NCBI GenBank assembly: GCA_041394705.1 | Contig: JAWKHS010000013.1 | Location: 140,579-204,578, forward strand | Length of the DNA: 64,000 nucleotides | Direction: 5' to 3' | Origin: Vicinamibacterales bacterium | GTDB lineage: Bacteria; Acidobacteriota; Vicinamibacteria; Vicinamibacterales; UBA2999 | In this document: one piece after another, positions 21,176-31,900 of the stretch | Position numbering within the stretch: position 1 is the first letter of the stretch | How the letters are laid out: the number at the start of each line of letters is the position of its first letter | Notes under the pieces: model-generated | Told to the model about the DNA's origin: nothing | Databases searched by the model: none | The model's input: the letters and a program-made list of their open reading frames with translations, nothing else | Program-made: the position numbers and the translations under genes

Positions 21176-22099
21176 CTACCTGGCGTCCAGCTGCACGAAC
21201 GCAATCGCGTTCCAGTCGTTCATGGGGATCACCAGCCGGTTCCGCTTGGAGTCGTAGGTCATCGACGCCGCGCTCGGAATGCCGGAGGCGATGACTTCGG
21301 CCTTCTGGCCGGGGCGGATGCGCGACACCGTGCCCTGCCGCACGCTCGAGACGTACTTGGTGCCGTCGGCCGTCACGACCACGCCGTCGTTGCCGGAATC
21401 CACGGCGTGCTCGGTGGTCACCAGCGTGCCGTCGGTCTTGAACGTCAGGACGTCGTTGGATCCGATGTTCACCACCACCAGGTTGCCCTGCCGGTCGAAC
21501 GTGATGCCGTTCGGCATGCTGAGCGGCCTGCCCGAAACGAGCACGGACGAGGTGCCGTCCGGCGCGATCTTGTAGACCTTCCACGACGAGGCGTCCTGCG
21601 GCGTGCCCGTCACGGTGGCGTACACCGTGCCGTCGGCCGCCACTTCCAGGTCGTTGAAGCGGCCCGCCCCCGTCACCGGGATGGCGCCCTTCGGCTCGCC
21701 GGTCTTCATGTCGAACCACCGGACCGTGTCGATGTCCACCACGTACAGCATCCCGCGCGCCACGTGGCTGCCGAGCGGATGGTTCAGCGTGAGGCCGTTG
21801 CGGTTCACGCCGATCCACTTCAGCGTGTGCACGCTGCCATCGGGGTTGATGAGCGACACGTAGCCGTCGTTCTGCACCATGTCCTGCGGCATGCCGGCGT
21901 TCACCGAGACGATGAGGTCCCGGTCGGCGTCGTACGACAGGCTCTCGCTGAAGCGGAAACTGCCGAACACCTTCACGTTCGGCGTGGTCTTCAGCGGCTC
22001 GCCCGCGCGGAAGGGCTGGGCCGGCGCGGACGGCGCCTGGGCGAATGCGGTGGACCAAGCGGCAGCGAGCAGGGACACGGCAAGCACGAATCGGAACAT
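21176..22099 (-). CDS. Secreted NHL/SMP-30-like beta-propeller
   Basis: From the ATG at 22099 (GGAG ribosome-binding site 8 nt upstream) a 307-residue protein with a signal peptide MFRFVLAVSLLAAAWSTAFA. The mature part has repeated propeller blades: DGYVSLINPDGSVHTLKWIG, then LEVAADGTVYATVTG, NGITFDRQGNLVVVNIGSND and DGVVVTADGTKYVSSVRQG. This is the strand pattern of SMP-30/gluconolactonase or NHL proteins. The exact catalytic metal ligands were not verified, so binding rather than lactonase activity is possible. It flanks the integron on its right side. Confidence 0.82.
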   Translation of the reverse strand: MFRFVLAVSLLAAAWSTAFAQAPSAPAQPFRAGEPLKTTPNVKVFGSFRFSESLSYDADRDLIVSVNAGMPQDMVQNDGYVSLINPDGSVHTLKWIGVNRNGLTLNHPLGSHVARGMLYVVDIDTVRWFDMKTGEPKGAIPVTGAGRFNDLEVAADGTVYATVTGTPQDASSWKVYKIAPDGTSSVLVSGRPLSMPNGITFDRQGNLVVVNIGSNDVLTFKTDGTLVTTEHAVDSGNDGVVVTADGTKYVSSVRQGTVSRIRPGQKAEVIASGIPSAASMTYDSKRNRLVIPMNDWNAIAFVQLDAR

Positions 22100-22373
22100 C
22101 GAGGAACTCCTGGGCGCGCCCGCGATCGGCGCGGAGATGGGAGTGCCATCATAGCCCGCCGATCGGTGCCTGGTCCGCATCGGGTCCGGTTCAGCGCGCC
22201 GCCCGGCGGATCGACCCGCCTGCCGACGGTGCAGCACGACAGCGTGGCCGGGTGACGCCGTGGCAGCGTGCCGCCGTGACAGCAAGACGCCGTGGCAGCG
22301 CGGCGTGGCAGCGGGACGGCGGTGCAGCGTGGCGGCGTGGCGGCGGGACAGCGCAGCCGCCCCTTCCGAGCCG

Positions 22374-23294
22374 CTAGCCCCTCGCCCCAATGCTGGTCTT
22401 GACTGGCCAGTAAATCTCCGTCCGCCAGTCCGCGGGATTCGGGTGCTCCGCCGGATCGGTGAGATACGACTCCCAGGGCGCGCCGGCCGGTGCCAGGCCG
22501 TGCTCCGACATCCAGCGCTCGATTGCCGCGTACGTGTCCTGGAGCTCGTCGTACGCGCCGGCGTGGAGCGCCGTCACCACGTCACCGCCAGGCAGTTCGC
22601 CGGCCTCCACGTCATCCCGACCCTCGGCGGGCGCTGCCAGGGGCGCCCCTGCCTCGATGGTCATCAGGCCCGGTCCCACGCTCGTGTAGCGGACGAACGG
22701 CGGCCCGGCCATCGCATGGCCCGTCGACAGCGCGTAGCCGCAGCTCTTCCCCAGACCCTGGCCGATGGCCTTGGCCAGCTCGCCACGCGCCGTGGAGAGC
22801 CGGACGAACAGGATGGGCTGCGGCGCGATCGTGCGTTGGTCGATGGACAGCAGGGGCATGGACGATCTCCTGGCGGTGTCGTGGGTCGAGAGACGATACA
22901 GATGGACGCACGGCGCCGCCCGCTCGACGACCGCGCGGTGGCGTCGCCGGTCCGCGCCCGAGGCCCTGGACGAAGTCCGCGTCCGGTAACGCGATGGACT
23001 GCAGCCGAATCGCCGCCTGAACGCGCGCGTGAACACTTCGTGGCTGGCGAAACCGGCGTCGAGGGCCACGCTCAGCACGGCGTCGGTCGTGGCCGCCAGC
23101 CGCGCGGCGGCCGTGTCGAGGCGGACTCGCAGGACGTACTGCTTGGGCGACTCCCCGGCCATCCGCGAGAACTCGCGCTGCACGGCGAAGGGCGACCGGC
23201 CGCTCCGCTCCGCGAGCGTGCCGAGCGACACGTCCCCGGCCAGCCCTCGGCGCACGTCGTGCAGCAGCGCCAACCCATCCCGCCCCGACGCCAT
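22374..23294 (-). CDS. AraC-family regulator with GyrI-like effector domain
   Basis: A 306-residue protein. The N-terminal 100 residues form an AraC double helix-turn-helix (SLGTLAERSGRSPFAVQREF, then AVLSVALDAGFASHEVFTRA and FRRRFGCSPSRYR). A linker leads to a GyrI-like small-molecule-binding domain from about 145 (LSIDQRTIAPQPILFVRLST) to the end (WESYLTDPAEHPNPADWRTE). Such Rob/BmrR-like proteins activate detoxification genes on binding a hydrophobic ligand. Nearest candidates for control are the flanking propeller and S9 peptidase genes. Confidence 0.92.
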   Translation of the reverse strand: MASGRDGLALLHDVRRGLAGDVSLGTLAERSGRSPFAVQREFSRMAGESPKQYVLRVRLDTAAARLAATTDAVLSVALDAGFASHEVFTRAFRRRFGCSPSRYRTRTSSRASGADRRRHRAVVERAAPCVHLYRLSTHDTARRSSMPLLSIDQRTIAPQPILFVRLSTARGELAKAIGQGLGKSCGYALSTGHAMAGPPFVRYTSVGPGLMTIEAGAPLAAPAEGRDDVEAGELPGGDVVTALHAGAYDELQDTYAAIERWMSEHGLAPAGAPWESYLTDPAEHPNPADWRTEIYWPVKTSIGARG

Positions 23295-23493
23295 CGCCGG
23301 ATTCTACGGCCCGTTCGCCACGGCCACTTGACGTTTCTTGCAGTCAGGCCGTCGCGGACCGACGCGGCCTGCGCCACGGTGCGGCAGCGTGACGGCGTGA
23401 CGGCGTGGCAGCGTGGCAAGCTCCGTTCTTGCCCCAAGTCCCCAGTCCCGAGCCCCGGGCCCCGGGCCCCGAGCCCCGGAAACGTCCCTCCTT

Positions 23494-25605
23494 CTACTGG
23501 CTCACCATCACCGCCCCCTGCTTCAGGTGGCGGTCGAAGAACTCCTCCGCCCGGCGCCACGCGTCGCGCAGGATGTGCGCGCGGCGGAAGAAGTGGATCT
23601 CGCCCGGGTAGACGCCCATCTCGAACGGCTTGCCCAGCTTCAGGAGCACGTCGATGACGCGCAGCGAGTCCCTGAACTGGACGTTGCGATCGTTGGTGCC
23701 GTGCAGCACCATCAACGGGCGCTGCAGCCGGTCCATGAAGTTGATGGGCGCCGACAGTCGATAGATCTCGGGGTTCTCCACCGGCGTGCCCAGCCGCGGC
23801 GTGGTGTAACCGGCGCCGTAGGTCGCCCAGTCCACCACGCCCGCCACGTCGATGCCGCAGCGCCACAGCGTGGGATCGGTGTTCAGCGCCTGCAGCGTCA
23901 GGAAGCCGCCGTAGCTCAGCCCCCATACGCCGATGCGGTCCGGATCCACGTACGGCAGCGTCTTCAGGTAGTCCGCGCCGGCGGCCACGTCCGCCGTGTC
24001 CTTCACGCCCAGGCCCATGTGCACGCCGGTGGACCAGTCGCGGCTGTAGCCGGAGCTGCCGCGGTAGTCGGGCGTGAGCACCACGTAGCCCTGCTGCACC
24101 AGGTACTGCGTGACGGAGTAGTACATCCGGTACGCGCCGGGATGCCAGCCGAGGAAGTTCTGATCGGAGCCCGAGCCGTGAATCCACACGATGGCCGGGT
24201 GCTTGCGGGATGTGTCGAGGCCCTTGGGCAGCATCAGCGTGGCGGGCACGGGCGCGCGATCGAGGCGGCTCGGAAACGCCACCGGCGAGGGAGCGACCAG
24301 GTCCGCGGGGTTCAAGCCGGCCGGCATCGAGTCGCTCAACCGCACGGGCGTGGCGCCTGCGCGCAGTTCCACCGCGTAGAGATCCAGGGAGTGCTCGACC
24401 GCCGATCGCTGGTAGACCACGGAGCGTCCGTCCGGCGACACCTGGGGATCGAGGTGCACGCCCCGCGCGGTCACGATCGGCTCGCTCCGGCCGGTGGCCA
24501 CCTCCACCACGTCCACGAAGCGCTCCATCTGGTTGCCGGGCGCGCTGTGGTGATACGCGATGCGGCGGCTGTCCGGCGACCAGCTGCCCAGCCCCACGCC
24601 GAAATCGCCCGACGTGAGCTGTGTCGCCTGCGCCTCCGACGTGGCGTCGACCGGAATCGCGTAGAGATGGATCCAGCCGGTGCGGTCGCTGACGAACGCC
24701 AGGGTCTTGCCGTCCGGCGACATCAGCAGCCTGGAATCGCGGCCCGTCGGCGACCACCACCGGTCGTCGTGGTCGCGCCAGAGCACCCGCGGTTGGCCGC
24801 CCACGCGCGCCACCTTGATCTCGCGCGTCTTCCCGTCGGGCGACAGTTCCTGGTACACGACGCCGCCGTCGCCCGCGAACTGCAGGTTGCTGACGGCGCC
24901 GATCGTGGGAATCCACCACACGTCGCCGCCCTGGGCCGCCACCACGCCCACCCGGCGCTCCACGGTCACGTTCTCCATCGAACGCACCATGGGGCCGTTC
25001 CAGGGCAGGTCCTCGGGCACCAGGCCGCCACGCGTGGCCGTGAACGCCAGCCACCGGCCGTCGCGCGAGAAGACGGGGACGCCGGGCGAGGGACCGCCGT
25101 CCGCCAGATTGGTGATCCGCCGCTGCGTCTTCGCGGCCACCGACGCGAGCCAGACCTGGCCGCCGCGGAGGAACGCGATCTGCGCGCGGTCCGGCGACAG
25201 CGCGAAGCGGCCCGCGTCGCCCAGGCCGCTTCCCACTCGGGTCGGCGCCGGACGCCCGGACGCCGCCGACACGCTCCACAGCTGGCCGTCCTTGCCGAAC
25301 CAGAGCTCGTCGTTCGACACCCACTCGACGGCGCCGATGTCCGACACGAGGAGCTGCGGATCCACGGCGAAGTCGGTGAGCGCCACGGGCGTGCCGCCGG
25401 GCGCGACCACGAACAGGTCCTGCTTGCCGGCCGCGTCCCACAGGAACGCCACGCGGCGCCCGTCCGGCGACCAGGAGGGGGCGGTCGGGTACTTGATGTC
25501 GGCGATCCGCCCGATGGTGATGCTGCCGCGGGCGGGCTCCGCCGACAGCTCGACCGCCAGGCCCACCGCCACGAGCCCACACAGCACACAGGCGCTTCGG
25601 ACCAC
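23494..25605 (-). CDS. S9 family peptidase (DPP-IV-like), secreted
   Basis: I chose the GTG at 25605, 5 nt after GGAGG, giving 703 residues with a signal peptide (VVRSACVLCGLVAVGLAVEL). An N-terminal propeller with TolB/PD40-type blades (APSWSPDGRRVAFLWD, then GVPVFSRDGRWLAFTATRG and SWSPDSRRIAYHHS) precedes an alpha/beta-hydrolase domain with the Ser nucleophile in GVWGLSYGGFLTL, Asp in HGTNDRNVQF and His in GEIHFFRRAH. It removes dipeptides or cuts small peptides, acting outside the cytoplasm. The triad is complete and the length is normal for S9B/S9C. A longer upstream frame exists but lacks a ribosome-binding site. Confidence 0.93.
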   Translation of the reverse strand: MVRSACVLCGLVAVGLAVELSAEPARGSITIGRIADIKYPTAPSWSPDGRRVAFLWDAAGKQDLFVVAPGGTPVALTDFAVDPQLLVSDIGAVEWVSNDELWFGKDGQLWSVSAASGRPAPTRVGSGLGDAGRFALSPDRAQIAFLRGGQVWLASVAAKTQRRITNLADGGPSPGVPVFSRDGRWLAFTATRGGLVPEDLPWNGPMVRSMENVTVERRVGVVAAQGGDVWWIPTIGAVSNLQFAGDGGVVYQELSPDGKTREIKVARVGGQPRVLWRDHDDRWWSPTGRDSRLLMSPDGKTLAFVSDRTGWIHLYAIPVDATSEAQATQLTSGDFGVGLGSWSPDSRRIAYHHSAPGNQMERFVDVVEVATGRSEPIVTARGVHLDPQVSPDGRSVVYQRSAVEHSLDLYAVELRAGATPVRLSDSMPAGLNPADLVAPSPVAFPSRLDRAPVPATLMLPKGLDTSRKHPAIVWIHGSGSDQNFLGWHPGAYRMYYSVTQYLVQQGYVVLTPDYRGSSGYSRDWSTGVHMGLGVKDTADVAAGADYLKTLPYVDPDRIGVWGLSYGGFLTLQALNTDPTLWRCGIDVAGVVDWATYGAGYTTPRLGTPVENPEIYRLSAPINFMDRLQRPLMVLHGTNDRNVQFRDSLRVIDVLLKLGKPFEMGVYPGEIHFFRRAHILRDAWRRAEEFFDRHLKQGAVMVSQ

Positions 25606-25859
25606 GTCGCCCTCCAGGGAAAGTGCGATGCTACCCGGAAGCGTCGCGGCTGCCCAGGTGGGCCGACGCGCGCCGCATGCCGCTCGTGGCGTCGCGCACC
25701 CGCGTCTTACGGAAATATCAGGTCCGCCGATTGACGCCGTCGCTAACATGTCACCCCAGACGCGTGGCTCCCGATGACGCCCCCGCCAGTGCCAACCGCG
25801 CCGGAGCAACGGCGCCGGACGGACACCGGGGTGCACGGAGCGCCGGAAGGGGAATGGCG

Positions 25860-26651
25860 ATGACGGTCCACGGTCGGCGCGGGCGGACGCTCGCAGGTCT
25901 GCTGGTCCTGGGCGTGACGCTGACGGGCGCGTCGGCCGGCGCCCAGGCGCCAGCGGGTGAACCGTCGGCGCGTCTCGCCGATCCGACGTCCTCGTCGGCA
26001 CCCACGTGGAAAGCGGTGTGGCGGGGGGTGGGCGCCGATTTCCGACGCGTGGTGTCCGGCGAGACGGCCGTCATCCTCGGCGTGACCGGCGGGCTCAGCG
26101 CGGCGGCGCACCCCGTCGACGGGCACGTCACAGAACGGGCCGGAGCGTCGGCCGCGCTCGATCGCACGCTCAGGGCGGGTGCCGTCGGCGGCGGCGTGCA
26201 GGCCGGCGGGGCCCTGGCCACCTATCTGCTGGGCCGCGCGATGGATCGGCCGCGCCTGGCTGAAACCGGCGCGGATCTCATCGGCGCCCAGATCGTGGCG
26301 ACGGCCCTCACCCAGGGCATCAAGGTCTCGGTCAACCGGCGGCGCCCCGACGGCGGCCGCTTCTCGTTTCCCTCCGGCCACACGGCGTCCACCGTGGCAA
26401 CGGCGGCTGTGCTCCAGCGGCACTACGGCTGGAAGGTCGGCGTGCCCGCGTTCGCCTTCGGGGCCTACGTGGCCGGGTCGCGGCTGCAGGACCAGCGGCA
26501 CTATCTCAGCGACGTCCTGTTCGGCGCGGGCATCGGCCTCGTGTCGGGCCGCTCGGCGCGCATCGGGCACGGGCGCGCGGCAGGCAGCGTGAGTCCGCTG
26601 GCGGTGCCCGGCGGCATCGGCGTGGTGTTCACGAGCGGCGGGGCATCGTGA
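25860..26651 (+). CDS. PAP2-family phosphatase
   Basis: A 263-residue protein; the ATG at 25860 is spaced best from GGAAGGGG, although 25854 is possible. A signal/anchor segment (RTLAGLLVLGVTLTGASAGA) precedes the PAP2 domain with all three motifs: KVSVNRRRPDGG, FPSGHTAS and SRLQDQRHYLSDVLFG. The predicted reaction is dephosphorylation of a lipid phosphate or pyrophosphate at the periplasmic face. The stop overlaps the GTG of the next gene (GTGA), so it is the first gene of the efflux operon. The reason for its association with an efflux pump is unknown. Confidence 0.92.
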   Translation: MTVHGRRGRTLAGLLVLGVTLTGASAGAQAPAGEPSARLADPTSSSAPTWKAVWRGVGADFRRVVSGETAVILGVTGGLSAAAHPVDGHVTERAGASAALDRTLRAGAVGGGVQAGGALATYLLGRAMDRPRLAETGADLIGAQIVATALTQGIKVSVNRRRPDGGRFSFPSGHTASTVATAAVLQRHYGWKVGVPAFAFGAYVAGSRLQDQRHYLSDVLFGAGIGLVSGRSARIGHGRAAGSVSPLAVPGGIGVVFTSGGAS

Positions 26652-27892
26652 GACCTGGCCGGCGGCACGCGTGCGCGGCTGGAGTCGTGCTCGCGCTGGG
26701 TCTTGCGCGCCCCACCGTTGCGGCGGCACAACCAGCGTCGCCGGCAGCCGCCGGCGTGCTGACGCTCGACGCGGCGCTCGATCGGGCGACCCGCGCGAAT
26801 CAGACCGTGGAGGCGGCCCGACGGCGGCTGACGGCGGCCGGCCTGGCCGTCGGCGTTGCCGCTCAACGGCCCAATCCCGAGGCGCGGGTCGAGTTCACGC
26901 GAGAGACGCCCACCCAGGCCTATTCGGTGGGTCTGCCGATCGAACTGGGCGGCAAGCGCGGCCGGCGCGTGGCGCTGGGCGAGGCCGGCGTCGCGGTCAG
27001 CGAATCGGAGCTCGCCGTGGCCGCGCTCGACGTCCGCCGCCTGGTCCGCCAGGCCTACTTCGACGTGGCGGCCGCCGACGCGAGGAAATCCCTGCTCGAG
27101 GAGCTGCTGGCCCTGGCCGGCCGCGCGAGCGACGCGGCCCGCCAGCGCTTCGAGGCCGGCAGCGCGCCGCGCCTGGACGTGCTGCAGGCCGAGTTGGCCC
27201 GGGCCGATGCCGAGAACCAGGCAACGGCGGCCGACGGGGCGGTGGCCGCCGCGCGCGCACGCCTCAACGCGCTGCTGGCGCAGCCGCCGGGCACGCCGCT
27301 CACGCTCGCGACGCCGATCGACCACCTGGTGGCGATTGCCCTGCCCACGGCCGACCTCGTCGCGGAGCCTGGCGCCGATCTCGCCTTGCTGGATCGCCTT
27401 GTCGCCGAACAGCGCGCCCAGGTGGCGCTCACCTCGGCGCTGGGCGTGCCGGACGTCACGCCGGAAGCCACGCTCACCCGCGGCGCCGAGCCCGAGTTCG
27501 CCACGGGCTGGCGGGCAGCCCTCGGCGTCAGCGTGCCCGTCTTCACCACGAGGCGGCCCGCGGTCCGCGTGGAGGAGTCGACGCTCTCGGCGCTCGAAGC
27601 CGAACGCGAGGCCCTGGCGGCGCGCGTCGCCGGCGACGTGGCGGCGGCACGGGCGCTGGCCGACGCGCTGAGCCGGCAGTATCGCCGCTACCAGGCCGAC
27701 ATCCTGCCGCAGGCCCTCGAGGTGGAGCGCCTCGCGGAAGACTCCTATCGCCTGGGCCGCACGGGACTGGCGGCCTATCTCCAGGCGCTCCAAGCCACGC
27801 GCGACCTGCGGCTCCGGATGCTGCAGGTCGGCGCGGACTTCCAGGCCGCGCTCGGCGACCTCGAACGTGCCCTCGGGAGACCCCTGCCATGA
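26648..27892 (+). CDS. TolC-family outer-membrane channel
   Basis: A 414-residue protein from GTG 26648 with a signal peptide ending near VAAAQP. Two long helical halves follow, as in TolC/CusC: AALDRATRANQTVEAARRRL and later RQAYFDVAAADARKSLLEEL, then the second repeat with RLAEDSYRLGRTGLAAYLQA. The FDV and YRLG...AYLQA motifs are typical. It forms the trimeric exit duct of the RND pump encoded next. The genes overlap by 4 nt on both sides, implying one transcript and coupled translation. Confidence 0.93.
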   Translation: MRPGRRHACAAGVVLALGLARPTVAAAQPASPAAAGVLTLDAALDRATRANQTVEAARRRLTAAGLAVGVAAQRPNPEARVEFTRETPTQAYSVGLPIELGGKRGRRVALGEAGVAVSESELAVAALDVRRLVRQAYFDVAAADARKSLLEELLALAGRASDAARQRFEAGSAPRLDVLQAELARADAENQATAADGAVAAARARLNALLAQPPGTPLTLATPIDHLVAIALPTADLVAEPGADLALLDRLVAEQRAQVALTSALGVPDVTPEATLTRGAEPEFATGWRAALGVSVPVFTTRRPAVRVEESTLSALEAEREALAARVAGDVAAARALADALSRQYRRYQADILPQALEVERLAEDSYRLGRTGLAAYLQALQATRDLRLRMLQVGADFQAALGDLERALGRPLP

Positions 27893-28974
27893 ACGCGCGC
27901 GCCGGTACGGCCCTGCTCCTCCTGTTCGCCGCCGCGGGCGCGCCCGCCTGTTCGGACGAGGCGCCCGAAGTGGTCGCGACCGAGGCCGTGGTGCCCGTGG
28001 AGACGGCCGCCGCCGTCGTGGGAGACATCCAGGCCGTCGTCTGGGCCACGGGCCTCGTCACGCCCGCTCCTGGCGCCGAGCTCCTGGTGGTGGCTCCAGA
28101 ACCGGCGCGGATCGCGGAACTGCCGAAGGCCGAGGGCGACCGCGTGGACCGGGGCGATCTGCTGGTCCGCTTCGAGGTGCCCTCGACGGCCGCGGAAGTG
28201 GCGCGCCAGCAGGCCGACATCGCGCGGGCCGAGGCTCAGATCGTGAACGCCAGGGCCACGCAGGCGCGCGCGACGGACCTGTTCGAACGCGGCGTGGCCG
28301 CGCGCAAGGAAGTCGAGGACGCCGATCGCGACGTGGCGGACGCCGAGGCCGCCCTCGCGCAAGCGAAGGCGGGCCTGGCCGCCGCGCAGGCGGCGGCCGA
28401 TCGCGTCACCGTCCGGGCGCCGTTCGCGGGCATCGTCGCCCGCCGCCTGCACAACCCCGGCGACGTGGTGGACGCGGCCACGTCCGACCCGGTGCTGCGG
28501 CTCGTCGATCCCGCGCGCCTCGAGGTCGTCGCGTCGTTGGCGGTGGGTGACGTGAGACGCGTCACGCCTGGCGCACGCGCGCGGCTGGTGTCGGCGGACG
28601 AGGTCGACCTGCGGGTCGTGTCGCACCCGGCGGCCGTGGATCCGGCCACGGGCGCGGTGCCCGTGCGCCTCGCGTTCAGCCGGCCCGCGCCGAGGCTGGC
28701 CGTCGGCACGCCCGTGCAGGTGGCCATCGACGCCGAGACCAGGCGCGGCGTCGTCCTCGTCTCCCCTGCCGCCCTCGTTCATGAAGGCGAGGACACGTTC
28801 GTGTTCGTGGTGAGGGACGACAAGGCCGTGCGTACGCCGGTGACGATCGGCGTGGGCGACGAGACGCACGTCGAGATCGCGACGGGGGTGACGGCGGGCG
28901 ACCGGGTGATCGTCAGCGGGCACGCGGGTCTCCCCGACGGCGCCGCCGTCACGGTGGGGGCGGGCCAGCCGTGA
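27889..28974 (+). CDS. RND periplasmic adaptor (MFP), lipoprotein
   Basis: A 361-residue protein with a lipoprotein-like signal (LLLLFAAAGAPACSD, C at about 21). Domain order is standard: lipoyl half (LLVVAPEPARIAELPKAEGD), helical hairpin (about 105-155, AEAQIVNARATQARATDLFE), second lipoyl half (VRAPFAGIVARRLHNPGD), beta-barrel (LEVVASLAVGDVRRVTPGA) and membrane-proximal domain (DRVIVSGHAGLPDGAAV). It links inner-membrane pump and TolC-like duct. The ATG overlaps the upstream TGA. Confidence 0.94.
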   Translation: MNARAGTALLLLFAAAGAPACSDEAPEVVATEAVVPVETAAAVVGDIQAVVWATGLVTPAPGAELLVVAPEPARIAELPKAEGDRVDRGDLLVRFEVPSTAAEVARQQADIARAEAQIVNARATQARATDLFERGVAARKEVEDADRDVADAEAALAQAKAGLAAAQAAADRVTVRAPFAGIVARRLHNPGDVVDAATSDPVLRLVDPARLEVVASLAVGDVRRVTPGARARLVSADEVDLRVVSHPAAVDPATGAVPVRLAFSRPAPRLAVGTPVQVAIDAETRRGVVLVSPAALVHEGEDTFVFVVRDDKAVRTPVTIGVGDETHVEIATGVTAGDRVIVSGHAGLPDGAAVTVGAGQP

Positions 28975-31900
28975 ACGTCGCGGCCGTGCTGCTGCGCCAC
29001 GGGCGTGCGACCGCGCTCGTGGCCGTGGCCCTCGTCGTCGCCGGCGCCCTGGCCGCCAGGGCGCTGCCCAGCAGCATCTACCCGCCGCTCGAGTTCCCGC
29101 GCATCGTGGTCATCGCCAAGAGCGGCACGCTGCCGCCGCAGTCGATGACACTCACCGTGACCCGGCCGATCGAGCAGGCGGTGATGGAGGTGCCCGGAAT
29201 CCGTCGAGTGCGCTCGCGCACGATCCGCGGCGCCACCGAGATCTCGGGACAGTTCGACCCGGCCACCGACATGGTGGTGGCGCTGCAGCAGGTGCAGAAT
29301 CGGGTGGCCGAGATCCGGGGCGAGCTGCCCGACGACGCCACGCTCCTCGTGGAGCGGCTCACGCCGGCGGTCTTCCCGGTGTTCATCCTGAGCATGACGG
29401 GCCAGGTCTCCACGGCCGATCTGAACGACCAGGCCACCTACGTGCTGAAGCCCGAGCTGGCGCGGGTACCCGGCGCCGGCCAGATCGAGGTACTCGCGAG
29501 CGACACGCGCGAAGTTGAGGTGGTGCTCGATCCGGCGAAGCTCACGGCGGCGCGGCTCACGGTCACCGACGTGGCCGAAGCGCTCCGGAAGCAGAACCTC
29601 GTCAGGCCGGTGGGCCGGTTCGAGGAATCGGGCCTGCAGCACCTGGCGCTGGCGTCGGGTCTCTGGCAGTCGCCGGCCGACATCGCCGCGGCGCCCGTCG
29701 TGGTGCAGGGCGGCACCACGCTCCGGGTCGCCAATCTCGGCCAGGTGGTGCCTGGCGCGCCGGATCGCACGCTGCTCGTCACCGGCAACGGGCGGGACGC
29801 CGTGTCGATCAGCATCTCCCAGCAGATCGGGGCCAACATCCTCGCGGTGAAAGCCGGCGTGGACGCCGCGCTGGCCGGCGTGGCGCGGTCGCTCCCGGCA
29901 GGAATCCGCATCACGAAGGTCTACGACCTGGCCGAGTTCGTGAGCGCGTCGATTGCCAACGTCCGCGACGCCATCCTGATCGGCGGCGCGCTGGCGATCG
30001 CCGTCCTGCTGGTGTTCCTGCGCGACGTCAGGCTCACGGCCATCGCCGCGCTCACGCTGCCGCTCGCCATCCTGCCCACCTTCGCCGTCATGCGGGTGTT
30101 CGGCGGCTCGATCAACCTGATGTCGATGGGCGGCCTGGCCATCGCCATCGGCCTCGTGATCGACGACGCCGTCGTGGTGGTCGAGAACATCCACCGGCGG
30201 GCCGCCCGCGGCGAAGGGGCGGTGGCCGACGCGGTCGCGCAGCTCATACGGCCGCTCGTCAGCTCCACCCTCACGACCGTCGTCGTCTTCGCGCCGCTCG
30301 GGCTGCTGTCGGGCGTGGTGGGCCAGTTCTTCCAGGCGCTCTCGCTGTCGCTGTCGGTGGCGGTGCTCGTGTCGCTGGGGCTGTCGGTGAGCGTGGTGCC
30401 GCTGCTGGCACGCCGCGCGGTCGGCGGTCGCGCGCGTCACGCCGGCGGCGATGGGCACGCCGCCGGGGGCGAACCGGAGTCGCGTGACGACGACGCCCCC
30501 GCGGGCGGACTCGAGCGCATCTACTCGCGCGGCCTGCACGCCATCGTGGCGCAGCCGCTCCTCGCCATTGCCGTCACCGCGGCGCTCGCGGCCGTCAGCG
30601 CCGAGCTGTTCTCCACGATCGGCACGGGGTTCCTGCCGCCGGCCGACGAGGGCGGCTTCGTCGTGGACTACCTCACGCCGGCCGGCAGCGCGCTGGGCGA
30701 GACCGACCGGCAGGTGCGGGCGATGGAAGCCGTCATCGCGGCCACGCCAGAGGTGGCGGCGTACTCGAGGCGCACGGGATCGGAGCTGGGCCTCTTCGCC
30801 ACGGCCCAGAACTCGGGCGACATCCTGGTCCGCCTCAAGCCGCGAAGCGAGCGTAGCGCCACCTCCGAGGACGTGATCGCGGCGCTCCGGCCCAGGCTGC
30901 AGGCGGCGGTGCCGCTGGCCGAGATCGAATTCGTCCAGCTGCTGCAGGACATGCTCGGCGATCTGGAAGGCAGCCCCACGCCCATCGAGGTGAAGATCTT
31001 CGGCGACGACACCGCCGTGCTCGAGTCGCTGGCCGAGCCGGTGGAGGAGCTGCTGCGGAAGGTGGACGGCGTCGTCGACGTGGTGGGGATGCAGCGCGGC
31101 AATCCCGAGCTCACCTGGACCATCGACCCGGCGGCGGCCGGACGCCTGGGCCTCACCGTGGACGACGTGTCGTCGCAGATGTCGGCGGCGTGGCTGGGCG
31201 AGGTCGCCACCGATCTCCGGCTGCTCGATCGGCGGGTGCCGGTCCGGGTGCGGCTGCCGGACGCCGTGCGTTTCGACGTGGCCAGGCTGGGCGACACGCT
31301 GATCCGGACGCCGGGCGGCGCGCTCGTGCCCGTGTCGCGCGTGGCCCGGCCGGATCGCTCGAGCGGCCAGGCGGAACTGCTGCGGGAGAACCTCCGCGGC
31401 ATGGCCCTCGTCAGCGGGCGGCTCGAGGGCCGCGACCTGGGCAGCGCGGTCGACGAGATCCGAGGGGCGCTCGGGGCCCGCCAGTGGCCGGTCGGCTACA
31501 CCTACGAGATCGGCGGGCAGTACGAGTCGCAACGCACGGCGTTCCGCGAGCTGCTGGCCGTGTTCGCCGTGGCCGCCGTGCTGGTCTTCGCCATCCTCGT
31601 CGTCCACTTCCAGGCCTGGACCCCGGCGCTCCTCATCCTGCTGGCGGCGCCGCTGTCGCTGGGCGGCGCCCTGGCGCTGCTCGTCGCCACGGGCGCGGAC
31701 CTCAACGTCTCGTCGGCGATGGGCCTCATCCTGCTCGTGGGGCTGGTGGTGAAGAACGGCGTCATGCTGCTCGACGTCTCCGAGCGGCGGCACGCCGGGG
31801 GCGAGCCGTTCGCGACGGCGATCGAGCACGCCGGCCGCGTGCGCCTGCGGCCCATCCTCATGACCACGCTTTGCACGCTCTTCGGCCTGCTGCCGCTGGC

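Noticed and set aside
28779..31829. Long open frame of over 1000 codons antisense to the RND gene
   Set aside because: It mirrors the third-position GC bias of the opposite strand, consists of His/Arg/Gly/Asp-rich sequence and has no motif; the RND frame has full conserved motifs.
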